Shown one piece after another: positions 1 to 7,959 of a stretch of 64,000 nucleotides of DNA. The stretch covers positions 682,001 through 746,000 of the forward strand of contig NZ_JAEVFE010000001.1 of the NCBI RefSeq assembly GCF_016803135.1, written 5' to 3'. The notes under the pieces were generated by a model. The model was not told the origin of the DNA and ran no database searches. It was given only the letters and a program-made list of their open reading frames with translations. Positions within the stretch are counted from its first letter, which is position 1; each line of letters starts with the position of its first letter. The position numbers and the translations under genes are program-made. Origin of the DNA: Altererythrobacter sp. C41 (GTDB taxonomy: Bacteria > Pseudomonadota > Alphaproteobacteria > Sphingomonadales > Sphingomonadaceae).

Positions 1-141
1 CAGCGCGCCGACGACGCGGGTAAGGAGCGGTGCCCCCCCTATCTCTATCAGGGCCTTGTGCGGCACGCCGGCTTCCAGCGCGAGCGGGTCACCTCCCGGG
101 CGGGAGCCGGCCAGCACAAGCGCGTTCGTCGCGGCGGTCAC
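1..141 (-). CDS. MobA-like nucleotidyltransferase, N-terminal part (cut by window edge)
   Basis: Only the first 47 codons are present, read leftward from a GTG at 141; the rest lies outside the window. The visible protein begins with a Rossmann-type strand and the loop LVLAGSRPGGDPLA, followed by HKALIEIGG, the N-terminal nucleotide-binding pattern of MobA-like NTP transferases (GT-A fold). The GTG overlaps the flippase stop codon as GTGA, so the two genes are translationally coupled. A run of seven C on the plus strand (32-38) looked like a possible frameshift, but the frame through it gives a sensible sequence. The substrate cannot be told; a nucleotidyl transfer feeding surface polysaccharide synthesis is inferred from the neighbours. 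Confidence 0.7.
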   Translation of the reverse strand, partial: MTAATNALVLAGSRPGGDPLALEAGVPHKALIEIGGAPLLTRVVGAL

Positions 142-1451
142 GCAGTCCGGTCCCGCCGGAGAACGATGAACACCGCAATGCTCATCGCGAGGTAGCTGCA
201 GGCCATGCCCAGCGCGACCGCCCAGCCGATACCGACAGGGCCGAAGCCGGCGAATGCGACGATGCTGGCGATCAGCGCCACCGCGGCAAGGCTGCGCGCG
301 ATCAGCGGATAGGAGGGATGGCCGGTGGAATGGAGCACAGGTTCATACGATGCGCTCGCGAGGTCGAAAGCCGCGCCGATCGCGAGCGGTATCAGCACCA
401 CGCCGCCGCGCGCGAAGCCCTCGCCCCCGATCAGGCCGAGCAGATCCTCGCCGAACGCAAGCGCCGCAAGCGTCACGGTCACCCCGCCAATGCCCGCGAT
501 GACCGTCACTTGCGTCACCAGCCGCCGGAAATCGCCGATGTCGGAGGCCATGCGGGCATGAGCGAATTCCGGATAGATCGCCCGGCTGAGAAGCTGCGAC
601 AGCTTGCCGAAGCCCTGTGCAAGCTGGTCCGCCAGGCGATAGACACCCGCCGCGCTGGTGCCGAGGAAATAGCCGACCGCGAGCAGCGGCCCCTGCTTGT
701 AGAGCGCATCCAGCGTCGAGCTCACGTAAGTGATTCCGAAAAACCTTCCGACCCCCGGATTCTCGCGCATCGCCTGACCGAGCGTGCCGAGATGCTCCTT
801 GCGCATAGCTTGCGGCGCGAGCCGCCAGGCCGCGATCCAGTAGGCTGCGGCGGAGATCAGTTCGATCGCCGCCCAGGCGGCCAGGAAGCGCCCGACGTTG
901 GCGCCCGCGAACATGATAGCGAACGCGGCCAGCAGGCGCCCTGTCGGGACGATGGCTTCGACATAAGTGGCGACATCGTATCGGCCGAGCACGCGCACGA
1001 TGCCGATCGGCGTCGTGACACGCGCCCACAGGAGGGCGCAGTTGAAAGCGAACGCCATCGTCACGTAGCGCTCGTTGAGTTCGAGCAGCTCCGCGAACCC
1101 GAAATAGATCACGTAGGCGACCAGGCAGCCGAGCAGAGCCCCGCCCGCGTCGATCGCGCCGCAGAACCATGCGAGCCGGCCGAAGCGCTGCCAGTTCTGC
1201 TCGTGCACCGCCTGCGCGCCGAAGCGCACCATGGTCTGCCAGGTCTGGAAGCCCGCGACCGCCACCAGCGCCTGACCAGTACCGAAAATCAGCGAAAAGT
1301 GGCCGAAATCCTTGATTCCGAGTGAGCGTGACAGCACCGCGAGATAGACGATGCTGCACACGGCACCGAAGCCCTTGCCCCCCAAGAGCCACGCCAGGTT
1401 GCCCAGGATGGTCGACAGGCCCGTGCGTGAAGTGGGAGCGCGCGACGGCAT
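138..1451 (-). CDS. Oligosaccharide flippase (Wzx/MATE-like)
   Basis: This 437-residue integral membrane protein is hydrophobic along almost its whole length, with about 12-14 predicted transmembrane segments. The N-terminus, LAWLLGGKGFGAVCSIVYLA followed by LSRSLGIKDFGHFSL, is the usual opening of the lipopolysaccharide biosynthesis/oligosaccharide flippase family. Such proteins move undecaprenyl-linked sugar units across the inner membrane. ATG at 1451 is the natural start. Its stop overlaps the GTG of the next gene (nucleotidyltransferase) by 4 bp. A glycerophosphotransferase-like gene diverges 97 bp away, so a shared promoter region at 1452-1548 is likely. The cargo is unknown. Confidence 0.85.
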   Translation of the reverse strand: MPSRAPTSRTGLSTILGNLAWLLGGKGFGAVCSIVYLAVLSRSLGIKDFGHFSLIFGTGQALVAVAGFQTWQTMVRFGAQAVHEQNWQRFGRLAWFCGAIDAGGALLGCLVAYVIYFGFAELLELNERYVTMAFAFNCALLWARVTTPIGIVRVLGRYDVATYVEAIVPTGRLLAAFAIMFAGANVGRFLAAWAAIELISAAAYWIAAWRLAPQAMRKEHLGTLGQAMRENPGVGRFFGITYVSSTLDALYKQGPLLAVGYFLGTSAAGVYRLADQLAQGFGKLSQLLSRAIYPEFAHARMASDIGDFRRLVTQVTVIAGIGGVTVTLAALAFGEDLLGLIGGEGFARGGVVLIPLAIGAAFDLASASYEPVLHSTGHPSYPLIARSLAAVALIASIVAFAGFGPVGIGWAVALGMACSYLAMSIAVFIVLRRDRTA

Positions 1452-1548
1452 GGCCGCGCTCTGGACGAGCTTGCTGGGGCGGTCAATGCCCCAGGCCGAG
1501 CGACATCGTCATGGCGCCGCGGCGGACTTTACGCTAGCGGCACGCCGG

Positions 1549-2730
1549 ATGGCGCGTATCTGCTTCCTCTTCAACCACGACCAGCTCCACCAGCTCGCGC
1601 ATAGCCTGCCGATTGCGCTGGAACTGGCGGCGAGCGGGCAGCATGAGGTCGTGCTGGCGACCGGCAGCGAACGACTGGAGCAGCGCGTCCGCGAACTGGC
1701 GGGAACCGCGCTCGAGCGGATGAGCCTCGTCCGGCTCGACCTCCGCGACGGCATCTCGCGTTTCGCGGCGGGCGTGCTGGAGCGGGTTGTGCCGGCGCGC
1801 AAGATCCTGCTTTACCGCGACAATCTCGATTTCTTCCGCGGGTTCGACGCGCTGGTGGTGTCCGAAAAGACCTCGCTCCTGCTCAAGACTCGCTACGGCC
1901 TCGATGGACTGAAGATCATTCATACCCGGCACGGCGCCGGAGACCGCGCGATCGGCTTCGGCAAGGAAAGCGCCCGGTTCGATCTCGTGCTGGTGTCCGG
2001 CCCCAAGATTGCGCGGCGCCTGGAGGCAGAGGCGGGCGTCGATCCGGCGCGCATCCGCATCGTCGGCTATCCCAAGTTCGACCTGTTCGCGGATCGGCGC
2101 ATTCCCAACCCGTTTCCCGATCCCTCACGGCCGATCGTCCTCTACACCCCGCATCCCTCGCCCCGCCTGTCCAGCTATTACCGGATGGGGCCGCGCGTAC
2201 TCGCGGAGCTGGCGGCGAGCGACCGCTACAACGTGATCTTCGCCCCGCACGTCATGCTGTTCCAGAGGCGGTACACGGTCACCATCGCCCCGCCTGCGAT
2301 CGAGCGCGTGCCATCGGTCGATCCCGCGGTGGAGGCATGTCCGCATATCCTGGTCGACCGCGGCAGTCCGGCGGCGACGGACATGAGCTACACCAACCTC
2401 GCCGACATCTACTGCGGCGATGTGAGCAGCCAGATCTACGAGTTCCTGCTGCGCCCTCGGCCGTGCCTGCACCTGAACGCCCACGGAGTGGAATGGCAGG
2501 GCAACCCCGATTACGCGCACTGGCAGACCGGGCCGGTGGCCGGGCCGGAGGCGAATATCATAGAGGCGCTCGACCAGGCCGTCGCCTCGCACCCGCCGTA
2601 CGAGGCGCGGCAGAGGGAACTTTTCGCCGATACGTTCTCGACAGGCGCGCAGTCGGCCGCGATAAGGGCGGCGGCCGCCGTCACGTCTTTCATGGAAGAG
2701 AATTCGTCATTCAGCACGAAACGAGCCTGA
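1549..2730 (+). CDS. CDP-glycerol glycerophosphotransferase-like protein
   Basis: The 393-residue protein (ATG at 1549) opens with a GT-B-type strand, MARICFLFNHDQLHQLAHSL. It carries HTRHGAGDRAIGF near residue 125, like the H-x-G-x-G region of CDP-glycerol glycerophosphotransferases. A C-terminal stretch, DMSYTNLADIYCGDVSSQIY, matches the D-(x)-Y-x-x-L-x-x-AD-x-x-x-D-x-SS-x-x-x-E/D signature of that family. These enzymes polymerise or attach glycerol or ribitol phosphate, mostly in Gram-positive walls and some Gram-negative capsules. Its place between a flippase and a glycosyltransferase fits surface glycan modification. An in-frame longer reading to 1351 runs antisense into the flippase and is unlikely. 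The donor substrate is not proven. Confidence 0.7.
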   Translation: MARICFLFNHDQLHQLAHSLPIALELAASGQHEVVLATGSERLEQRVRELAGTALERMSLVRLDLRDGISRFAAGVLERVVPARKILLYRDNLDFFRGFDALVVSEKTSLLLKTRYGLDGLKIIHTRHGAGDRAIGFGKESARFDLVLVSGPKIARRLEAEAGVDPARIRIVGYPKFDLFADRRIPNPFPDPSRPIVLYTPHPSPRLSSYYRMGPRVLAELAASDRYNVIFAPHVMLFQRRYTVTIAPPAIERVPSVDPAVEACPHILVDRGSPAATDMSYTNLADIYCGDVSSQIYEFLLRPRPCLHLNAHGVEWQGNPDYAHWQTGPVAGPEANIIEALDQAVASHPPYEARQRELFADTFSTGAQSAAIRAAAAVTSFMEENSSFSTKRA

Positions 2731-3953
2731 AACCGGCGCGGCTCGACGGCCGCCGCATCTGGGTCATGGCGAAGGGTTATGCTGCCGAAGAAGGCGGTAT
2801 GCAGACCTATGCCGAGGGCGTGGCCGAAGCCTATGCCGACGCCGGCGCGGATGTGACCGTGTTCACGCAAACGGCGCTGGGGCCCCGGCGCACGCGGGTC
2901 GGGCCCGTCGCGCTCGTCGACGTCGGCCGGCCCAAATCGCCGCTGATGCCGCTGCGCCTGCGTGCGGCCATGCGGCGCGAGAAGGCTCGGAGCGGCGCGC
3001 CTTTCCTGGTGCACGGCACCACCTGGCGCACCTCGATTCTGCCGATGCTGGCCGGCCTGCCCTACGTGACCACCTTTCACGGCCGGGAATTCATGTACGG
3101 CGGCACGCGTACGAAGCAGCTCATGCGGATGGTCGCACGCCGCGCGCGCGCGATCGTGACCGTCAGCGGCTACAGCGCGGCCAAGCTCCGCGCGCGGTTG
3201 GGCGAAGATCTGCCGGAACCGGTCGTCGCCTGGAACGGCCTCGGCGACAGCCCGAACGGCTGTGTCACACCGGAATCCTGTTCCCAGAACGATCCGCCGC
3301 TGATCTTCTCGCTATGCCGTCTGGAGCCGCGCAAGAACATCGCGGCATGCGTTCGCGCCTTGGCCGAACTGCGCGATCAGGGCCTGCCGTTCCGATACGT
3401 CATCGGCGGACGCGGCCCTGCCCTTGCCGAAGTGCAGCAGCTGGTCGAGGAGTTCGCGCTCGGCGACATGGTGGAAGTTGCGGGCTTCATGCCGGCGGAG
3501 CGCGTGGCGGCGCTCTACGCCCAGGCCGACATCTTCCTCCATCCGCAGATCGAGATCGACGACGGACGCGATTTCGAGGGGTTCGGCATTGCCATCGCCG
3601 ATGCCATGGCGGCCGAAACCGCCGTCGTTCTCGGCAAGGCGGGCGGCGCGATCGAACTGATCGAATGCGACGTCAACGGCATTGCGGTCGACGGCACCGA
3701 TCACGGCGAGCTGCGCGGCGCCCTGCACCGCCTGCTCTCGGGGCCGGACGAACGCCGCGCGATGGCCGGCGCCGCGCGCCTCCATGCGGAGCGCACGTTC
3801 CGCTGGGACCGCCACATAGCGCTGGTCCTGCGCGATATGGCAGTCGAACTCTCAGCGAGTGAAGTCGACCGGGCGCCAGCCCCGCTGCTCGGCACGCCTG
3901 GCGGCCTTGGGCCGCGCGGTCACGAACCAGCCCTCGTCCGCCCAGTCGAGTAA
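2727..3953 (+). CDS. Glycosyltransferase, family 4 (GT-B)
   Basis: A GT4 glycosyltransferase. The acceptor domain starts with a strand, RRIWVMAKGY, and the glycine loop AAEEGGMQTYAEG. The donor domain has LFSLCRLEPRKNIAACVRAL, the AGFMPAER segment and the EGFGIAIADAMAAETAVV nucleotide-sugar motif. The first ordinary start is ATG 2766, but it would cut the first beta strand. CTG at 2727 overlaps the upstream TGA (CTGA), as ATGA and GTGA do elsewhere in this window, and gives a complete domain of 408 residues; I prefer it but it is unproven. The last 34 or so residues are encoded antisense to the end of the HAD gene and look like an unconserved tail. Sugar and acceptor are unknown. Confidence 0.8.
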   Translation: MKPARLDGRRIWVMAKGYAAEEGGMQTYAEGVAEAYADAGADVTVFTQTALGPRRTRVGPVALVDVGRPKSPLMPLRLRAAMRREKARSGAPFLVHGTTWRTSILPMLAGLPYVTTFHGREFMYGGTRTKQLMRMVARRARAIVTVSGYSAAKLRARLGEDLPEPVVAWNGLGDSPNGCVTPESCSQNDPPLIFSLCRLEPRKNIAACVRALAELRDQGLPFRYVIGGRGPALAEVQQLVEEFALGDMVEVAGFMPAERVAALYAQADIFLHPQIEIDDGRDFEGFGIAIADAMAAETAVVLGKAGGAIELIECDVNGIAVDGTDHGELRGALHRLLSGPDERRAMAGAARLHAERTFRWDRHIALVLRDMAVELSASEVDRAPAPLLGTPGGLGPRGHEPALVRPVE

Positions 3954-4490
3954 CGGCCCGTCGGCGAAGCTGTCGCTGACGAACCGCAGATGCAGCTCTT
4001 CGCGCGCGATGCCGCGCTCCGCCAGCCACGCCTGTACGCGCGCCAGCTTCTCCGGCCCGTAGCAGTTGGGCTGCAACTCGCCTTCAAGCGCCCAGTGGCT
4101 GGCGATGATCTCCTCCACCTTGAGCAGCCGCGCGATGTGTTCGGCATAGAGCAGGTGGGCGGCGGTCGCGATCACGACCCGGCGGCCCTCGCGCACATCC
4201 GCCTCCATCGCCCGCCGCGCGCCCGGATGCAGCCGCGCGACGCGCGCATCGGCAAAGGCCTGCGCCACCGCGGCGAGTCGTTCCGCTCGAGGACGCCCCA
4301 GCATCAGTCGCATTCCGCGATGCTTGAGTGCCGTGCGATCAAGCAGGCCGAGCTTGTGCCCGATCATCAGCGCCACCCAGACCGGGAGCAACAGAAGCCG
4401 CCACGGAGCGAGCCGCCGCGCGCCGAAGATCAGGAAGGGCGTGAAAGTCGAACCGGACAGCAGCGTGCCGTCCAGATCGTAGATCGTCAT
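3852..4490 (-). CDS. HAD-IB family phosphatase
   Basis: The protein of 212 residues starts at ATG 4490, where MTIYDLDGTLLSG places motif I (DxDGT, nucleophile Asp5) at the very N-terminus. The motif II threonine lies in VIATAAHLL, a lysine in GPEKLARV and motif IV in SDSFADGPLL. The order and length fit HAD subfamily IB hydrolases, related to phosphoserine phosphatase. A hydrophobic stretch (FGARRLAPWRLLLLPVWVAL) sits in the cap region, as in several members of this subfamily. A 28-codon upstream extension is open but low in quality. The 3' end overlaps the convergent glycosyltransferase by 102 bp. The substrate is unknown. Confidence 0.8.
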   Translation of the reverse strand: MTIYDLDGTLLSGSTFTPFLIFGARRLAPWRLLLLPVWVALMIGHKLGLLDRTALKHRGMRLMLGRPRAERLAAVAQAFADARVARLHPGARRAMEADVREGRRVVIATAAHLLYAEHIARLLKVEEIIASHWALEGELQPNCYGPEKLARVQAWLAERGIAREELHLRFVSDSFADGPLLDWADEGWFVTARPKAARRAEQRGWRPVDFTR

Positions 4491-4684
4491 GCGCAAGCCC
4501 AGCGGCTCCCGTTCTGCTGCGTTCGCGGGCCCACTAGCGCAACCAGCCGGGAAGTTCGCGCTTTTTCCCTGCACCCGGCGTGCCCGCTTTTTTCGCCAGC
4601 GCGTTTTCCGCGGGCCCGCTTCGCCTTGCTCTTGCCGCCGAACCGGTTAGATAGGCCCCGAAACGCAGCAGGACAGCGGACGCA

Positions 4685-5467
4685 ATGGCGACCTTCACTC
4701 TCCCGAAGAATTCGAAGATCAGCGGCAAGGGCCGCGCCCACCATGCCGAGGGCGCCAGCCGGGTCCAGAAGTTCAAGATCTACCGCTACGACCCCGACAG
4801 CGGCGAGAACCCGCGTTACGACACGTTCGAGATCGACCTCGACGATTGCGGCCCGATGGTCCTCGACGCGCTGATCAAGATCAAGAACGAGATCGACCCG
4901 ACGCTGACCTTCCGCCGCTCGTGCCGCGAGGGGATCTGCGGGTCGTGCTCGATGAACCTCAACGGCAAGAACGGCCTCGCCTGCACCACCGCGATCGAGG
5001 ATCTGAAGGGCGAAATCCGCATCACGCCGCTGCCCCACATGGACGTGGTCAAGGATCTCGTCCCCGACTTCACCCACTTCTACGCGCAGTACGCTTCGAT
5101 CCGGCCTTGGCTGCAGACCGTCTCGACCACGCCGAGCGGCAAGGAGCGCCTGCAGAGCCCCGAGCAGCGCGAGAAACTCGACGGCCTCTACGAGTGCATC
5201 CTGTGCGCCTGCTGCTCGACTGCGTGCCCGAGCTACTGGTGGAATTCCGACAAGTTCCTCGGCCCGGCGATCCTGCTCCAGGCCTATCGCTGGCTGGCCG
5301 ACAGCCGCGACGAGATGACCGGCGAACGGCTCGACCAGCTCGAGGATCCGTTCCGGCTCTATCGCTGCCACACGATCATGAACTGCGCGAACGTGTGCCC
5401 CAAGGGCCTCAACCCGGCCAAGGCGATCGCCGAGACCAAGAAGATGCTGGCCGAGCGCCAGATCTGA
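4685..5467 (+). CDS. sdhB: Succinate dehydrogenase iron-sulfur subunit
   Basis: The iron-sulfur subunit (260 residues) of complex II passes electrons from the flavoprotein SdhA to the quinone site on the cytoplasmic face of the inner membrane. The 2Fe-2S cysteines are in [13 protein letters not shown] followed by GLAC. The 4Fe-4S and 3Fe-4S ligands are in [16 protein letters not shown] and [14 protein letters not shown]. Length and motif order are normal. Unusually, no sdhC, sdhD or sdhA lies next to it: upstream is a HAD gene on the other strand. It therefore needs its own promoter in 4491-4684. It is followed closely by a thioesterase and zapE, probably one transcript. Confidence 0.97.
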   Translation: MATFTLPKNSKISGKGRAHHAEGASRVQKFKIYRYDPDSGENPRYDTFEIDLDDCGPMVLDALIKIKNEIDPTLTFRRSCREGICGSCSMNLNGKNGLACTTAIEDLKGEIRITPLPHMDVVKDLVPDFTHFYAQYASIRPWLQTVSTTPSGKERLQSPEQREKLDGLYECILCACCSTACPSYWWNSDKFLGPAILLQAYRWLADSRDEMTGERLDQLEDPFRLYRCHTIMNCANVCPKGLNPAKAIAETKKMLAERQI

Positions 5468-5469
5468 GC

Positions 5470-5925
5470 GTGGAAGCGCAAGAACCGGCCTTCGACTATC
5501 GGGAGGATCCCGATCATCCCGGCTGGCATACCTGGAACCTGCGCGATCAGACCCGGTTCAACGCGGTGGTCATGGGCGACATGCTCGTGCGCACCGAGGG
5601 TGACAAGTGCCGGCTGCGCATGTTTCCCGAACGCAAACACACCAACCTCCAGGATATCGTCCACGGCGCGGTCACGCTGTCGCTCATCGACATTTCATTG
5701 TTCGCCGCCATGCGCACGCTGACCGGCGGCGATGCCGGTCCGGCGGTGACGCTGGAGCTTTCGACCCAGTTCATCGGCGCCGGCAAACCCGGCGAGCCAC
5801 TCGATGCCGTAGTCGAAGTTCTGCGTGAGACCGGGCGGCTGCTGTTCCTGCGCGGCGAGGTCGTGCAGGGCGATCATCTGGTGGCGGGCTTCACCGGGCT
5901 GGTGCGCAAGGCAAGCCGCAAGTGA
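5470..5925 (+). CDS. PaaI-type hotdog thioesterase
   Basis: This 151-residue single hotdog-fold protein begins at GTG 5470, two bases after the sdhB stop. The central helix motif HTNLQDIVHGAVTLSLIDIS, with the catalytic-type N..HGA..LID arrangement, followed by the strand TLELSTQFIGAGKPGE, is typical of PaaI/YbgC-like acyl-CoA thioesterases. The predicted role is hydrolysis of an acyl-CoA or aryl-CoA in the cytoplasm; the acyl group is unknown. Its stop overlaps the zapE GTG as GTGA, so sdhB, this gene and zapE look co-transcribed. A longer in-frame reading inside sdhB is an out-of-frame shadow. Confidence 0.85.
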   Translation: MEAQEPAFDYREDPDHPGWHTWNLRDQTRFNAVVMGDMLVRTEGDKCRLRMFPERKHTNLQDIVHGAVTLSLIDISLFAAMRTLTGGDAGPAVTLELSTQFIGAGKPGEPLDAVVEVLRETGRLLFLRGEVVQGDHLVAGFTGLVRKASRK

Positions 5926-7037
5926 GCGGGATGCTTGCGCGCTACGAAGCGCTGATCGCCGCCGGCGAGCTGCGCCCTGACCCGGAACAGTGCGCCGCCG
6001 CAGAGGCGCTCGACCGACTCCAACAGGCGCTCGAGACGGTCGGCGGCAGCGGTTTTTTCGGTCGCATCTTCGGTGGCAAGCCCACCCGCCCGCGGGGTCT
6101 TTACCTGTGGGGCGGCGTCGGACGCGGCAAGTCGATGCTGATGGACCTGTTCGTGGAAACGCTGGCGATCGCCGAGAAGCGCCGGGTCCACTTCCACGCC
6201 TTCATGCTCGAAGTCGACGGCATGATCCGCGAGGAACGCGCGAAGGAGGCCGGCGACCCCGTAGCGCCCGTGGCGGCGCGCATCGCCCGGGAAGTCCGCT
6301 GTCTCGCGTTCGACGAGATGGTGGTGAACAACACTGCCGATGCCGCGATCATGAGTCGCCTCTTCACCGCGCTGATCCGCGACGAGGGCGTCACCGTCGT
6401 CACCACCAGCAACCGCCCGCCGCGCGATCTCTACAAGGACGGGCTCAACCGCTCGCTGTTCCTGCCGTTCATCGATCTGGTCGAGGCCGAACTGGACGTG
6501 ATCGCGCTCAACGGCCCGGTCGATTACCGGCTCGACCGGCTCGGCGGGATCGACAACTGGCACACTCCGCTTGGGCCGGAAGCCACCGCGCAGGTGCGCG
6601 AAGCGTTCTTCCGCCTGACCGACTACAAGCCCGAAGATGCGGCGCACGTGCCGAGCGCCGATCTCGACCTTGGCGGCGGACGCACTCTGCATGTGCCGAA
6701 GAGTCTCAAGGGCGTCGCCGTGTTCAGTTTCAAGCGCCTGTGCGGCGAAAACCGCGGCGCGGCCGACTATCTCGCGATCGCGCGCGCCTACCACACGGTG
6801 ATCGTCGTCGGCATCCCGGTCATGGGCCCCGACCGCCGCAACGAGGCGATCCGCTTCACCAAACTCGTCGACGCGCTTTACGAACTCAAGGTCAAGCTTT
6901 TCGCCACCGCCGACGCGGAGCCGGAGGGTCTCTATCCGGCGGGCGATGGCAGCTTCGAATTCGCCCGCACGGTCAGCCGGCTCGAGGAAATGCAGAGCGC
7001 CGACTACATGGCCCTTGGGCACGGCAGCGAGGGTTGA
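5922..7037 (+). CDS. zapE: Cell division protein ZapE (AFG1-like ATPase)
   Basis: An AFG1/ZapE P-loop ATPase of 371 residues. The Walker A is GGVGRGKSMLMD (about residues 66-77) after the LYLWGG strand, and Walker B is in CLAFDEMVVNNTADA. A sensor-like VVTTSNRPPRDLYKDGL follows, and an FKRLCGENRGAADYLAIA segment near the C-terminus is characteristic of the family. ZapE binds FtsZ and modulates the Z-ring in Proteobacteria; related AFG1 acts in respiratory complex quality control in mitochondria. Position behind sdhB is common in this group. GTG 5922 overlaps the thioesterase stop; ATG 5931 is an alternative start. Confidence 0.92.
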   Translation: MSGMLARYEALIAAGELRPDPEQCAAAEALDRLQQALETVGGSGFFGRIFGGKPTRPRGLYLWGGVGRGKSMLMDLFVETLAIAEKRRVHFHAFMLEVDGMIREERAKEAGDPVAPVAARIAREVRCLAFDEMVVNNTADAAIMSRLFTALIRDEGVTVVTTSNRPPRDLYKDGLNRSLFLPFIDLVEAELDVIALNGPVDYRLDRLGGIDNWHTPLGPEATAQVREAFFRLTDYKPEDAAHVPSADLDLGGGRTLHVPKSLKGVAVFSFKRLCGENRGAADYLAIARAYHTVIVVGIPVMGPDRRNEAIRFTKLVDALYELKVKLFATADAEPEGLYPAGDGSFEFARTVSRLEEMQSADYMALGHGSEG

Positions 7038-7104
7038 AAGGCTGTGGCCGAGCCCCACTTATCGGTTATTCCGGCGATAACATCCCGCCGAGGTGAGAAT
7101 ATCG

Positions 7105-7803
7105 ATGATCGACGTGAGACCTTTCGCCACGCTGGGCGCGGCCGACCACGGCTGGCTGAACGCCCACCATCACTTCAGCTTCGCGGGCTATCATGATCCC
7201 GAACGCATGGGCTGGGGCGCGATCCGCGTGTGGAACGACGACACCATCGCGGCGAAGAGCGGCTTCCCCCCGCACCCGCACAACGACATGGAAATCGTGA
7301 CGTTCGTGCGCACCGGCGCGATCACGCACAAGGACAGCCTCGGCAACCAGGGACGCACCGCCGCCGGCGACGTCCAGGTGATGAGTGCCGGGACTGGCAT
7401 TACTCACGCCGAATACAACCTCGAGGACGAGGCGACGACGCTGTTCCAGATCTGGATCATCCCGGACCGGCGCGGCGAGCAGCCCTCATGGGGCCAGCGC
7501 GAGTTCCCCAAGGCCGCGCGCGAGGGCGGGTTCGAAATCGTCGCCAGCGGCACGCCCGAGGCGGATGACGCCCTGTCGATCCGCACCGACGCCAAGGTGG
7601 CCGCGGCGACGCTCGCGGCGGGCCAATCGGCGACCTGGCGCACTTCGGGCGAGCGGCACCAGTATCTCGTCGCGCCCGACGGCCGCATTCGCGTAAACGG
7701 CGTTGAAGCCGCTCCGCGCGACGGCATCGCGGTGACGGGCGAAGAGGAGATCGTCGTCGAGGCGATCGACGACGCGCAGGTTGTCCTGGTCGACGCGCGC
7801 TAA
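7105..7803 (+). CDS. Pirin family protein (bicupin)
   Basis: The product, 232 residues from ATG 7105, is a pirin-type double-cupin. Metal ligands of the N-terminal cupin are visible in FPPHPHNDMEIVTFVRTG and GTGITHAEYN (three His and one Glu). Pirins bind Fe(II); several bacterial members have quercetin 2,3-dioxygenase activity, others interact with metabolic enzymes. An AGGTGAG ribosome-binding site lies 7 nt before ATG 7105, so I prefer this start to GTG 7093, which itself lies in the Shine-Dalgarno sequence. The gene stands alone after zapE with a 67-bp gap. The biological substrate is unknown. Confidence 0.88.
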   Translation: MIDVRPFATLGAADHGWLNAHHHFSFAGYHDPERMGWGAIRVWNDDTIAAKSGFPPHPHNDMEIVTFVRTGAITHKDSLGNQGRTAAGDVQVMSAGTGITHAEYNLEDEATTLFQIWIIPDRRGEQPSWGQREFPKAAREGGFEIVASGTPEADDALSIRTDAKVAAATLAAGQSATWRTSGERHQYLVAPDGRIRVNGVEAAPRDGIAVTGEEEIVVEAIDDAQVVLVDAR

Positions 7804-7809
7804 CTTGAT

Positions 7810-7957
7810 CCCTCCCCTCTCTCCCCTTCAAGGGAGAGATACGCAGGCTTGCGAGCTTGCTCGCTAGCCGAAGTTGAGAGGGGAACGAGGCCAGATCCGG
7901 ACGCGAAGATCGCGCGACACCCCCTCTCCCAACCCTCTCCCCCGAAGGGGAGAGGGC
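7810..7957. repeat. Intergenic palindromic repeat, family A, copy 1
   Basis: The gap between pirin and the RpfF-like gene is filled by a compound repeat. Its ends are CCTCTCTCCCC...GGGAGAGA (7816-7839) and CCCTCTCCCCC-GAAG-GGGAGAGGG near 7933-7956. The centre (7840-7880) carries a GCAGGCTTGCGAGCTTGC palindrome. The same end-centre-end arrangement occurs in opposite orientation at 46226-46367, with the AGATACGCAGGCTTGCGAGC core identical. The outer hairpins could also act as weak terminators for the convergent genes. Confidence 0.85.
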
Positions 7958-7959
7958 TA

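Noticed and set aside
32-38. Seven-C run suggesting a frameshift in the nucleotidyltransferase
   Set aside because: Reading all seven bases gives a continuous, family-like sequence, so no frameshift is needed.
30-1325. A 431-codon plus-strand frame at the window start
   Set aside because: Antisense to the flippase; composition is that of a shadow frame.
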